A DNA stretch of 55,056 nt from the IMG/VR virus record IMGVR_UViG_3300020396_000292, positions 1-55,056 of that record. One strand, written 5' to 3'. Below the pieces are notes generated by a model that was given only the letters and a program-made list of their open reading frames with translations, did not search any database and had not been told where the DNA came from. A program made the position numbers and the translations under genes. Below, one piece after another: positions 5,753 through 13,400 of this stretch; the stretch's first letter is position 1; every line of letters begins with the position of its first letter. The DNA is from a virus.

Positions 5753-5872
5753 ATGGCAAAGAAATTCAAAACACACATGATGTGCAAGAAAGACAAGTGT
5801 ATAAAGGTCACTTCTATGGCAGAACATTTTAAATTAAAAAAAGACGGATATACTCATACTAAAAAGAAATAA
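5753..5872 (+). CDS. Tiny lysine-rich protein
   Basis: A 39-residue protein (MAKKFKTHMMCKKDKC...HTKKK). It has two close cysteines (CKKDKC) and basic ends. It starts one base after the previous stop. It may be a small metal- or nucleic-acid-binding peptide; no family is recognised. Confidence 0.6.
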   Translation: MAKKFKTHMMCKKDKCIKVTSMAEHFKLKKDGYTHTKKK

Positions 5873-5874
5873 TT

Positions 5875-6036
5875 ATGCCAACAGTAAAATATAGTTGTCC
5901 AGATACTGGAAAGTCAATGAAAAAAAGTTTTCCTTACAATGCAGTAGGAAAAGCTCAAGCGCACACATTTGCAAAAACTATGGGTGGTTCTATGAAGAAT
6001 AATCCCAATACAAAAATGACAGAAGAAGGTTACTAA
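5875..6036 (+). CDS. Small basic hypothetical protein
   Basis: A 53-residue protein (MPTVKYSCPDTGKSMKKSF...). It has one cysteine in a YSCPDTGK context and a central helix-like segment NAVGKAQAHTFAKTMGG. Its stop overlaps the next start (TAATG at 6034-6038). Small alanine- and lysine-rich proteins of this type recur in Bacteroidetes phage genomes; the function is unknown. Confidence 0.65.
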   Translation: MPTVKYSCPDTGKSMKKSFPYNAVGKAQAHTFAKTMGGSMKNNPNTKMTEEGY

Positions 6037-6281
6037 TGGGAGAGCTTAAGAAATGGAGAGATGAGAAGTGGGTGCGCATAGGACTTGATGGCTCTATCAA
6101 AGGAGCTTGTGGTACAAGTAAAGACACTAAGAATCCTGACCGTTGTTTACCAATAGCAAAAGCAAAAAGTATGACTAAAGCACAAAGAGCTAAGACAGCT
6201 CGTAAGAAGAAAGCCTCAAAAAAAACTGTTGTAGCTAATACACCTAGAGCAAGAGTAACTAAAAAATATACAAAAAGATGA
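6036..6281 (+). CDS. Small lysine-rich protein (DUF6321-like)
   Basis: An 81-residue protein. The order LKKWRDEKWVRIG, GACGTSKDTKNPDRCLP, AKAKSMTKAQRAKTARKKK, then a Lys-rich tail resembles what I remember as the DUF6321 family, small proteins of phages and environmental viruses with no known role; I could not check that number. The pattern of a Trp-containing start, two cysteines around a Pro-Asp-Arg motif and a basic helix suggests a nucleic-acid-binding protein. Start and stop overlap both neighbours, which implies coupled translation. Confidence 0.7.
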   Translation: MGELKKWRDEKWVRIGLDGSIKGACGTSKDTKNPDRCLPIAKAKSMTKAQRAKTARKKKASKKTVVANTPRARVTKKYTKR

Positions 6282-6649
6282 GTTGTAAAGGATTGACAGG
6301 AAGGGCATTAGCTAAATGTAAATTAAAAGCTGGAAAAATTAAAAGAGATTCTATTAGAACAAATAGAAGGTTTTCAAATTCTACAAACCCAGGTGTCTAT
6401 GCTAAGCCCGATAATACACCAGCTGGTATTGCAAGAGGAAGAAAGTTTGAAAAAGAAAACGACTATGAGGGTTGGAAATCAATGAAACGACTTGAGAAAA
6501 AACAAAACAGAATAAATAATATCGGAAGACCTACTCAAAGAACCTCAGCTCAAAAGAAAGAGTTGACTAAACTTTACAACTATACTGACATATATAATAA
6601 GAAGTATAAAGTAAGAGACTCTATACCTTTAAGTAAGACTCAGTTTTAA
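6278..6649 (+). CDS. Basic hypothetical protein
   Basis: A 123-residue protein with a Cys pair at the start (MSCKGLTGRALAKC) and high Lys, Arg and Asn throughout. The N-terminal MSC...KC layout recurs in the protein at 7352, and the motif RDSI appears twice here (about residues 23 and 114) and again in neighbouring small proteins, hinting at a shared short binding motif. Predicted to be mostly helical or disordered. It overlaps the previous gene by 4 bases (ATGA). No family is recognised. Confidence 0.68.
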   Translation: MSCKGLTGRALAKCKLKAGKIKRDSIRTNRRFSNSTNPGVYAKPDNTPAGIARGRKFEKENDYEGWKSMKRLEKKQNRINNIGRPTQRTSAQKKELTKLYNYTDIYNKKYKVRDSIPLSKTQF

Positions 6650-6658
6650 TGAATAATT

Positions 6659-6913
6659 ATGGCAAAACCAAGAAGGGGAAAGGCAAAAGTAAAAATTACT
6701 TCAAGTGGTAAAAAAGTAAGCTACGGCCAAGCAGGTAAAGCCAAAGGTGGTGGTCCCAGAGTAAGACCTGGTACATCTAAGGGCGATAGCTATTGCGCAA
6801 GGAGCTTAGGAATAAAGAGGGGTTTGTCTAGAAAAAAAGCAAACGACCCCAACACTCCAAACAATTTATCTCGGAAGAGATGGAAGTGTGTTGGTGCAAA
6901 GTCTAAAAAATAA
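6659..6913 (+). CDS. Basic glycine-rich protein with conserved SKGDSYCARS motif
   Basis: An 84-residue protein: KPRRGKAKVKITSSGKK, then YGQAGKAKGGGPRVRPGTSKG, DSYCARSLGI, and NLSRKRWKC near the end. This unusually conserved-looking arrangement resembles short proteins I recall from marine phages and algal viruses; no function is established. The sequence is strongly cationic, with two cysteines. It suits DNA condensation or virion packaging, but that is inference from composition. Confidence 0.7.
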   Translation: MAKPRRGKAKVKITSSGKKVSYGQAGKAKGGGPRVRPGTSKGDSYCARSLGIKRGLSRKKANDPNTPNNLSRKRWKCVGAKSKK

Positions 6914-6916
6914 ATT

Positions 6917-7060
6917 ATGCTATTTAACAATTTTACAAAACAATTACCTCAAAACAATTTTAAAAAACGTGACGTATTTTTAGTAAATAAGCTTCAGAAA
7001 GGTTTAAGTAAAATTGGTAAGACAGCAAGTGTTTTATCTAAGATACGTGGAATAATTTAA
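6917..7060 (+). CDS. Small hypothetical protein
   Basis: A 47-residue protein (MLFNNFTKQLPQNNF...SKIRGII). The C-terminal two thirds forms a potential amphipathic helix rich in Lys and Leu/Val/Ile (VNKLQKGLSKIGKTASVLSK). It begins 3 bases after the previous stop. Amphipathic cationic helices can bind membranes or nucleic acid; there is no further evidence. Confidence 0.55.
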   Translation: MLFNNFTKQLPQNNFKKRDVFLVNKLQKGLSKIGKTASVLSKIRGII

Positions 7061-7070
7061 ATTGGAAAAT

Positions 7071-7096
7071 ACTAATAGAAAATATTAGTATCTTTG
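7071..7096 (+). promoter_or_regulatory. Promoter with overlapping inverted-repeat operator
   Basis: ACTAATA (7071-7077) and TATTAGT (7083-7089) form a perfect 7-bp inverted repeat with a 5-base centre. The repeat's last base is the first base of TATCTTTG (7089-7096), an exact Bacteroidetes -7 element. A dimeric repressor bound here would block the promoter. The ATG of the next gene is at 7129, giving a leader of about 25-30 bases. Confidence 0.55.
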
Positions 7097-7128
7097 TACA
7101 ATGAGTAACTTTAAAAAAAAATAAGAAA

Positions 7129-7347
7129 ATGAAACAAGGATATAATTCTAGACTAGATGAGTCTATGGCTGCAAAGAATGGAAAGAAATCTCAATCTATG
7201 AAATCTCGTAGAGACGAATCAAAGGCAATGTCTAAAAAAGATTATGGTCATTCTTACGGTGGAGACCATAGCATGAGCTATGAGCATCAGTGTATTGCTA
7301 AAGGAAAAGTAGGAGCTCACCTCTCATCTGTTATTAAGAAAAGATAA
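7129..7347 (+). CDS. Small basic hypothetical protein
   Basis: A 72-residue protein (MKQGYNSRLDESMAAKNGKK...). It is rich in Lys, Ser, Met and His, with two copies of an R-x-DES-type motif (SRLDES at about 7-12, SRRDES at about 26-31). The sequence GYNSRLDES is one I associate with short proteins of Bacteroidetes phages; its role is unknown. It is the first gene after the promoter at 7071-7096. Confidence 0.68.
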   Translation: MKQGYNSRLDESMAAKNGKKSQSMKSRRDESKAMSKKDYGHSYGGDHSMSYEHQCIAKGKVGAHLSSVIKKR

Positions 7348-7351
7348 ATAT

Positions 7352-7558
7352 ATGTCATGTAATTCTATTAAGGACCCGTACAAGAAATCAAAGTGTATGG
7401 AAGCCCAAAGGCTTCTAGATAAGCATGTAGCTACTGAAGCGTTAGGAGGTAAAGGAAATAACACAAAGAAGGTCACTATGCATTATGGTCACGGAAAGAC
7501 AAGAGACTCAATTACTTTTAACGACAAAACTGTTAACAGAGTACTGAAAAATAAATAA
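7352..7558 (+). CDS. Small basic hypothetical protein
   Basis: A 68-residue protein that starts MSCNSIKDPYKKSKC, like the MSC...KC start of the protein at 6278, and contains the RDSI motif near residue 50. It is probably a paralogue or convergent member of the same small-protein group. Its stop overlaps the next start (TAATG, 7556-7560). Confidence 0.65.
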   Translation: MSCNSIKDPYKKSKCMEAQRLLDKHVATEALGGKGNNTKKVTMHYGHGKTRDSITFNDKTVNRVLKNK

Positions 7559-7683
7559 TGGGAAAAAGATTTTTACTTTTTTTAAAAAAAGAATGGAACT
7601 CATTAATGTATAAATTGATGTTTAAAAATTACGAACCATGTACTGTGTGCATGGGTGATAGTAAAAAATGCAACTGTAAATAA
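7558..7683 (+). CDS. Small cysteine-cluster protein
   Basis: A 41-residue protein (MGKRFLLFLKKEWNS...). The N-terminus is basic and hydrophobic; the C-terminus carries CTVCMGDSKKCNC, four cysteines in a zinc-knuckle-like cluster. TAATG overlaps at both ends fix start and stop. It might be a metal-binding adaptor; no family is recognised. Confidence 0.6.
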   Translation: MGKRFLLFLKKEWNSLMYKLMFKNYEPCTVCMGDSKKCNCK

Positions 7684-7862
7684 TGAAATCAACAGCAGTC
7701 AAACTTAAGTCTAGAGGACTCGGAGATACAATAGAAAGAGTAACAACGGCAACAGGAATTAAAAAAGTAGTTGATACTATAAGTAAGGCAACAGGAAAAC
7801 CTTGCGGATGTAGTGAGCGAAGAGATAGCTTAAATAGAGTTTTTCCTTACGGTAATAAATAA
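7683..7862 (+). CDS. Small conserved-looking phage protein
   Basis: A 59-residue protein with LKSRGLGDTIERVTTATGIK, then VVDTISKATGKPCGCSERRD and a C-terminal FPYG. The tandem T-A-T-G-I-K-K / A-T-G-K-P-C-G-C arrangement is a pattern I recall in many Bacteroidetes and T4-like phage genomes, where it is annotated hypothetical. The CGC motif may bind metal. The start is coupled by a TAATG overlap to the previous gene. Confidence 0.68.
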   Translation: MKSTAVKLKSRGLGDTIERVTTATGIKKVVDTISKATGKPCGCSERRDSLNRVFPYGNK

Positions 7863-7880
7863 TAAGATAAAATAATAATA

Positions 7881-8483
7881 ATGGCAACACCAGGAAACGA
7901 ACAATTTATAGGATTTAATCCGTCAGTAGATTTAACCGAAAGAAACTCAAAATTAATAAACAGTAAAAGACAAATATATACCTACGAAGAAATGATGAGT
8001 GGAGCCATAGGAGCTACCACGTTAGATGTAGGTTCACAAGCACAATTAGCAGGAATCTCTAAGTTAGGCGCCACATATAATCTAGGTGGGATTGAATATG
8101 ATTCTTATAATTTAAAATGTGTTACATCTTTAACGCCCGAAGCAACAGCACATGTTGTTGCTATTGGTTCTATTGAGGTGGGTGCTGGTAATATATTTTT
8201 TATAAGCAATCGCTCTAACATTGAGTCTGTAGACTTCCTAGGCTCTGGTGGGTATACGAATAACCCATTAAACTTTGGAGCAATGGTTGACGATGCGACT
8301 GAAATAGCAAGACCCCTTGCAGGAGTATTTTATATTAATCAAGAGAACATACCAACATTCCCAATAGAGTTTAATGCAATGTACATTGTTGCAGCAGATG
8401 CTGCAAATTTTGAATGCGATGTATATGTGGACATGGACTTTATTGTTGAAAAAGGAACAACTGTAGAATTTACAATAGCTTAA
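7881..8483 (+). CDS. Putative virion structural protein
   Basis: A 200-residue protein, neutral to acidic, with alternating beta-strand-like segments and few Lys compared with its left neighbours. No signal peptide or catalytic motif is visible. The change in composition and the position before other virion-like genes suggest a decoration, head-fibre or tail protein. The ATG is preceded by an AT-only leader. Confidence 0.55.
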   Translation: MATPGNEQFIGFNPSVDLTERNSKLINSKRQIYTYEEMMSGAIGATTLDVGSQAQLAGISKLGATYNLGGIEYDSYNLKCVTSLTPEATAHVVAIGSIEVGAGNIFFISNRSNIESVDFLGSGGYTNNPLNFGAMVDDATEIARPLAGVFYINQENIPTFPIEFNAMYIVAADAANFECDVYVDMDFIVEKGTTVEFTIA

Positions 8484-8486
8484 AAA

Positions 8487-8900
8487 ATGGAAGAAACACT
8501 AATAAAAGTAACAGACGTTAAAGGAACAGTCCTTAAACCAATAGATGCAACCTTTAAAGTAGAATACAAATACGAAGGGGAAGCTGCACCAGAAGAAGTA
8601 TTGGTGGGAGATGTAAAAAAAGGAGAAGTAAAGGGAGATGATTTTCCTGCACCCGATGCAGCAAAAGATTTAGAATATTCAGAGATTGTAATTGATGTTA
8701 AAGAAAAGCCTGGAAAATTACCCTATGCAAGTAAATCTATTAAATTTATAGGTGAAGTTCCTCCAATAGGTTTTCCTACAGGGCTTCCGTTTATAGGAAA
8801 AAAACCTGAAACAAAAGAAGAAAAACAATTGGCAATGCAAGCAAAACGTGAAAACCTTCTTAAAAAACTTCAAGAAATATATCCACCTAAAAAATCATAA
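8487..8900 (+). CDS. Hypothetical protein, possible virion-associated
   Basis: A 137-residue protein: an N-terminal beta-rich half (TLIKVTDVKGTVLKP, TFKVEYKYEG) that looks like a small Ig-like or carbohydrate-binding sandwich, a Pro/Gly-rich linker (PPIGFPTGLPFIGKKP), and a C-terminal charged helix (EEKQLAMQAKRENLLKKLQEI). It lies 3 bases after the preceding gene, in the virion-like block. No family is recognised. Confidence 0.55.
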   Translation: MEETLIKVTDVKGTVLKPIDATFKVEYKYEGEAAPEEVLVGDVKKGEVKGDDFPAPDAAKDLEYSEIVIDVKEKPGKLPYASKSIKFIGEVPPIGFPTGLPFIGKKPETKEEKQLAMQAKRENLLKKLQEIYPPKKS

Positions 8901-8902
8901 TT

Positions 8903-9166
8903 ATGGCATATCAAAAGTTAAACGCAAGTAGGGCGGCAGTAGTTACTCCTAGCGACACTGATTTAATTCCTAACATATCTAATCCTGATACACCAAATAA
9001 TGGGTGTGTTTTATATATAGGACTTCCAGGAGATGTTAGAGTTCAAACCGCTGGAGGTGATGACATAGTATTTGTTGGTTGTTATGCAGGTCAATTTTTT
9101 CCTGTAAACGTAATTCAAGTTTACGATACAGGAACAACAGCTGGAGAAATACGCGCACTATGGTAG
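8903..9166 (+). CDS. Small virion-like beta protein
   Basis: An 87-residue protein (MAYQKLNASRAAVVTPSDTDLIP...). The layout, an N-terminal arm with a D-T-D-L segment, NNGCVLYIG, then VRVQTAGGDDIVF and FPVNVIQVYDTGTTA, is typical of small all-beta phage decoration or tail-tip proteins I have seen in Bacteroidetes phages. It probably coats the capsid or contributes to a fibre. It follows its neighbour by 2 bases. Confidence 0.6.
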   Translation: MAYQKLNASRAAVVTPSDTDLIPNISNPDTPNNGCVLYIGLPGDVRVQTAGGDDIVFVGCYAGQFFPVNVIQVYDTGTTAGEIRALW

Positions 9167-9231
9167 AGAGCAATCAAACAAATAGTATGGCGCTAGACCT
9201 TAATGTAGAGTATACACTTATAAAAGAATAA
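9160..9231 (+). CDS. Possible 23-residue peptide
   Basis: MVESNQTNSMALDLNVEYTLIKE fits exactly between two genes: its ATG overlaps the previous stop by 7 bases and its TAA shares a base with the next ATG. The tight tiling is the only support; composition gives no function. It may be non-coding sequence. Confidence 0.3.
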   Translation: MVESNQTNSMALDLNVEYTLIKE

Positions 9232-9392
9232 TGACTTTGCAGGATATTAAAATATATACGCTTAATTCATTAAGCTTGGTGGTCTCTTTTTCTAAAGTTG
9301 AAATGGTTTTAAAATTAATTCTATTGGCAGGTTCTATTATATATACAGCTCAAAGAATATGGATTAATCACAATGAAAAGAAAAATAAATAA
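9231..9392 (+). CDS. Small membrane protein, holin-like
   Basis: A 53-residue protein with one strong hydrophobic segment (MVLKLILLAGSIIYTAQ, about residues 26-42) and a short basic C-terminus (NHNEKKNK). The N-terminal half is also rather hydrophobic, so a second weak segment is possible. It overlaps the amidase gene by 20 bases, placing it inside the lysis module, where a holin or holin regulator is expected. Holins are too diverse to be sure. Confidence 0.6.
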   Translation: MTLQDIKIYTLNSLSLVVSFSKVEMVLKLILLAGSIIYTAQRIWINHNEKKNK

Positions 9393-9783
9393 AATAATTA
9401 TTCATTGCTCAGCAACTCCTCCCAACATGGATGTAGATGCAGACAGAGTTAATGAATGGCATTTAGAAAATGGGTGGTCAGGTATTGGCTACCATTTTTT
9501 TATTAAAAGAGATGGTCGGATAGAAATAGGAAGGCCATTAGAAAAATCTGGTGCTCATACAAAAGGACACAATAAATCTTCCGTAGGGATATGTTATGCT
9601 GGAGGTGTTGACAAGGACATGTGCTCTGAAGACAACAGAACAAGCGAACAAAAATCTTCCCTCTTAGTTCTACTGCTGTTACTTAAAAATATTTTCCCCG
9701 ATTCTGTTATACATGGACATCGGGATTTCTCAGATAAAGATTGTCCGAGCTTTGATGCAACTAATGAATATAAAGAATTATGA
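9373..9783 (+). CDS. N-acetylmuramoyl-L-alanine amidase (T7 lysozyme type endolysin)
   Basis: A 136-residue Amidase_2/PGRP-fold zinc enzyme that cuts the bond between N-acetylmuramic acid and L-alanine in peptidoglycan. Zinc ligands are H11 (IIHCS), H116 (GHRD) and C124 (KDCPS); Y40 (GYHFFI) and K122 match catalytic Y46 and K128 of T7 lysozyme, with the same spacing between ligands. There is no signal peptide, so it needs a holin to reach the wall. It is shorter than T7 lysozyme (151) and lacks an extended C-terminus. It overlaps the small membrane protein upstream, and its stop overlaps the next membrane-protein start. Role: host lysis. Confidence 0.92.
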   Translation: MKRKINKIIIHCSATPPNMDVDADRVNEWHLENGWSGIGYHFFIKRDGRIEIGRPLEKSGAHTKGHNKSSVGICYAGGVDKDMCSEDNRTSEQKSSLLVLLLLLKNIFPDSVIHGHRDFSDKDCPSFDATNEYKEL

Positions 9784-10175
9784 AAAAGATAATAGACTGG
9801 TTTGGTGGAAGTGTAGTTAAAGACTTACTAGGAGGACTAGATAAGTTGTTCACCTCTAAAGAAGAAAAAATAAAAGCAGAGAATGTAATTAAGCAAATTC
9901 TTATTCAAAAAGAATTAGAGTTACAGAAAATGCAAACTGAAATCATAGTCGCAGAAGCTAAAGGCAATTGGCTACAAAGAAGCTGGAGACCTATACTTAT
10001 GTTGTCTTTTGGTTTTATAGTAATCTATGTAAAGTTTGTGGGTCCTTTATTTAATTTAAGAATCCCTGTGTTGGAGGATGAGTTTTGGACTTTGCTTCAA
10101 ATAGGAATAGGTGGATACGTAGTAGGAAGGACAGGAGAGAAGATGATGAAGAGTTATTCAGAGACAAAAAAATAA
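9780..10175 (+). CDS. Membrane protein, 3TM-holin-like
   Basis: A 131-residue protein: an N-terminal amphipathic region (MKKIIDWFGGSVVKDLLGG), a long charged helix (about 26-60), a Trp/Arg-rich GNWLQRSWRPILML junction, a membrane segment (SFGFIVIYVKFVGPLF) and a C-terminal WTLLQIGIGGYVVGRTGEK. The W-x-x-R-S-W-R-P motif before membrane segments and the ending GGYVVGRTGEK are what I know from the 3TM holins of gene-transfer agents and many phages. It starts inside the amidase stop (ATGA). It probably forms the lysis pore, perhaps with the protein at 9231. Confidence 0.75.
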   Translation: MKKIIDWFGGSVVKDLLGGLDKLFTSKEEKIKAENVIKQILIQKELELQKMQTEIIVAEAKGNWLQRSWRPILMLSFGFIVIYVKFVGPLFNLRIPVLEDEFWTLLQIGIGGYVVGRTGEKMMKSYSETKK

Positions 10176-10179
10176 ATAG

Positions 10180-10187
10180 TATCTTTG
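10180..10187 (+). promoter_or_regulatory. Bacteroidetes -7 promoter element
   Basis: TATCTTTG, an exact TAnnTTTG match, lies 29 bases before the ATG at 10216. It separates the lysis genes from the fibre gene unit. There is no clear -33 box. Confidence 0.55.
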
Positions 10188-10215
10188 TATAAATATTAAA
10201 ATTAAATTCAATAAA

Positions 10216-10452
10216 ATGGAAAGTAAAAAATTATCACAAGAAGAGTTAAGCAGTTTACAAGAATTAAATAAATCTTTTACGCAATCTAAAATCTCTATTG
10301 GAGATTTAGAGATTCAAAAAGAAGGTCTTATTTCAAAGGTAAAATTAATCAAGGCTCAGTTTGTAAAGCTTGAACAGGAACTAATAAAAAAATACGGAGA
10401 CCAGTCTGTGATTAATTTACAGACAGGAGAGGTCACCGAAAAAAAAGAATAA
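10216..10452 (+). CDS. Small coiled-coil protein upstream of the fibre gene
   Basis: A 78-residue protein predicted to be almost entirely helical, with heptad-like Leu/Ile spacing (SQEELSSLQELNKSF..., EGLISKVKLIKAQFVKLEQEL) and a short C-terminal INLQTGE motif. It precedes the large fibre by 3 bases in the same transcript. Fibre genes are often paired with a small assembly chaperone, which is one possibility; a structural linker is another. Confidence 0.6.
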   Translation: MESKKLSQEELSSLQELNKSFTQSKISIGDLEIQKEGLISKVKLIKAQFVKLEQELIKKYGDQSVINLQTGEVTEKKE

Positions 10453-10455
10453 ACA

Positions 10456-13400
10456 ATGGCTAAAATTAGTAACACCTTATCGTACCCTAATCAATCTCCA
10501 ATAGAAAGTGGAGACTATTTAATTGGAACCTCTTCAAGTTCTAGTCCTGTTCCAAAGCAGACAAAAACTTTTACGCTAGGTGACATTGCTAATTTTACTG
10601 CAGAAACAATTTTAGATGGAGACCCATTTAGAATTGCAATGTTTAGTAGCTCAAACACATTAGTTAATTCACTGCTGTTTCAAGATTTTTCAGGTAATGT
10701 GTTAACACTTGACAACGGGACTGGTTCGGGAACATTGATTGTTTCTGAAGATGTTAAAGTAGGAGATGAATTACAGGTTACGGGAGAGTCTCTGTTTTTA
10801 GACGGGGTCGTGATGGAAGCATCCTTAACTGTACAAGGAAAATTTACCAGCTCAGGAGAAGCGGTATTGCTTGGTCAGGTTGCTGATGCGGCAGGTAACG
10901 TAGGTACAGGTGAACAGGTGTTAGTTTCACAAACTAATGGAACTGTAAGATGGGAGAACTATCAAGGGTCAGGATTAGAATTCCAAGGAGGCTGGAATGC
11001 TAGTACAAACTTCCCTATTTTAAGTAGCTCGTTATTAATACCTGCAAACACTGGATACTACTGGATAGTTTCTACAGCTGGTACTACTCCGCTTGACACT
11101 CAAGGAGGAGGAACAATAACAGACTGGGAAATTGGTGACTGGGCAATTATATCTGAAGACTTATTAGGTAATGTATTCTGGGATAAGATTGACAACTCAT
11201 CTGTTCTTACAGGTAGTGGAACAGCTGGTACTGTTGCAATATGGACGAGCTCAAATGAACTAGGAGATTCAAAAATAAAAAATGGAGTAGGAACAAACTC
11301 TTTAATATTCAATGACACCACTGGAAGTGGAGAGGCAGATGGAGAAGCAGCTAATTCTTTTGGACAAGACAGTAAAGCTGATGGAGACTTTTCTTTTGCA
11401 GTTGGAAGAGGGGCAGAGGCCAAGGCAGATTATTCATTTGCATTAGGCTCAGGAGCTATTGCTTCAGACGAGTCATCTATTGCTTTGATGGAGAACGCTA
11501 AAGCGCAAGGAACCGCTGCTTTCGCAGTAGGTTTCGGAGCAGAGACTGATGCGCAGTTTGCAATAGCTATAGGTAAAGCCGCTTTGTCTTCAGGCGATGG
11601 CTCTGTAGCTATAGGCTCAGGCACGATTTCTTCGGGGATTGGTTCTGTTGCTATAGGAGCAAGCACAGAGGCTTCAGCAGATGCTGCTGTAGCCCTTGGT
11701 GGTGGTAGTGTTGCATCGGGAGCCTGGTCATTTGCGGTAGGAAAAAGCTCTATAGCTTCAGGCGATTCGTCTATGGCGATGGGAAACAGCTCTGATGCTT
11801 ATGGAGGTAGTTCTGTTGCAGCAGGTTCTGATAGTAAATCAGAAGGAGCAAAATCTATAGCGATGGGAGAAGACGCTTATTCTTATGGAGAAGACAGTTT
11901 ATCTTTAGGACTCATGACTCTTTCTTATGGTAAGGCTTCGTTAGCTGCCAATGAAGAATCTTTCTCAGCTAACAATGCTGATGTTGCTCTTGGTAAATCA
12001 GTTTCAGGTGCGGTGCTTGCGACAGTTATAAGTCAACCAACCACAAGCTCAGTTGAAGCAACCATACTTAGCGGAACAATAACTGCAGGTGATGAAATTT
12101 TTATACCTTCTCAATCAGAGTATCCATTAACTCCAATTGTAGTTCTTTCAGCTATAGAAACTTCTACTAATGTTTGGGAGATAGTAGGTGATAGTGTTTT
12201 TACAGTTGCTGCTGGAACTATGTTAGCAATAAATGAAACATCTGTATTTGCAAAAGGATACGGGATTTCAGCAGGATATTTATCTAACGCAAGAGGTAAG
12301 TACTCTGTTGCCTTGGGAAATATAAGTGTTGCAGAAGGAGAAAACTCAACAGCATTGTCATCAGGTATATCAATAGGTAAAGCGTCATTTGCTGCTACTC
12401 CTTTATCAAGAGCAGAAGGTCAAGAGTCAGTAGCGATGGCAGGTGGATTGACCACAGGAAAACGCTCATTAGCAATTGGAGAAGGAAACAGTGCATTAGC
12501 TGTAGGTTCTGTTGCTTTGGGTATAAACTCAACAGCATCAGGTGAGGAGTCAGTAGCTATTGGTGGCTCCAATGTTTCATCAGGAACTTCCTCGTTTGCA
12601 CTTGGAACTGACAATGAAGCCTCTGGAAACTTTTCAATAGCTCTTGGAGCAGAAGACAATACAGCATCAGGTTCTTATTCAATATCTTTAGGAACTGGAA
12701 ATGAAACTACAGCAACTAAATCAAACGCATGGGGAGACGAGAATCAAGTTAATGCTCCACAAGGTTTTGGTATTGGTTCTGAAAACACAGTGGTTTTGAC
12801 AGCGTCAAAAGGTATGGCAATAGGAAGCGGTAGTAAAGTTTCTGGTGAACAAGGCCTTGCAATAGGTACAAACCTAGAGTCTACATCTTATCGTGAAACT
12901 GTTTTAGGTTCATTCAACCTAGTAGGAACTCCTGGAAGTGTAGACGCATGGGTTGCAACAGATAAGCTCTATGTTATAGGTAATGGAGAAACAGCAGGAA
13001 ATGAGTCTAACGCATTAGAGATAACTAAAGCAGGAATTGTTTCTTTACCTTCTTACGGAAGTGGAACTATTACAGGAACGGTAGCTAAAACATTAGGAGT
13101 TACTGCACAGGGTCAGGTTATAGAAACTGATGCAAGTCAGCCTTTATCATGGGTAGGTCAGATAGGTGTAGATTTTTTGGGTGTTCCAGAAATACAAAAA
13201 ACACAAACATCTACATTATTTGTAGGAGACCCAACAACTACTCCGACTACATTTAGAGGTATAACATTCACAAAGGATGCAGATGGAGAATATAGGCTTC
13301 GAGTAACTTACACCCCTTCAACCGTACCTACAGATAGAGACAAACTAGCGTTGCAGTTTGGGGACAATGTAGCTAGGGTTTACAGTTTCACGCTAGGAAG

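Noticed and set aside
5576-5872. A 98-codon open frame covering two small genes
   Set aside because: Its first two thirds are out of frame with the lysine-rich protein at 5593-5751, which has the conserved-looking motif; the last third is the separate gene at 5753.
11100-12659. Minus-strand open frames opposite the fibre repeats
   Set aside because: They mirror the repetitive Ser/Ala/Gly codons of the real gene and have Pro/Ala/Ser-rich, non-protein-like composition.
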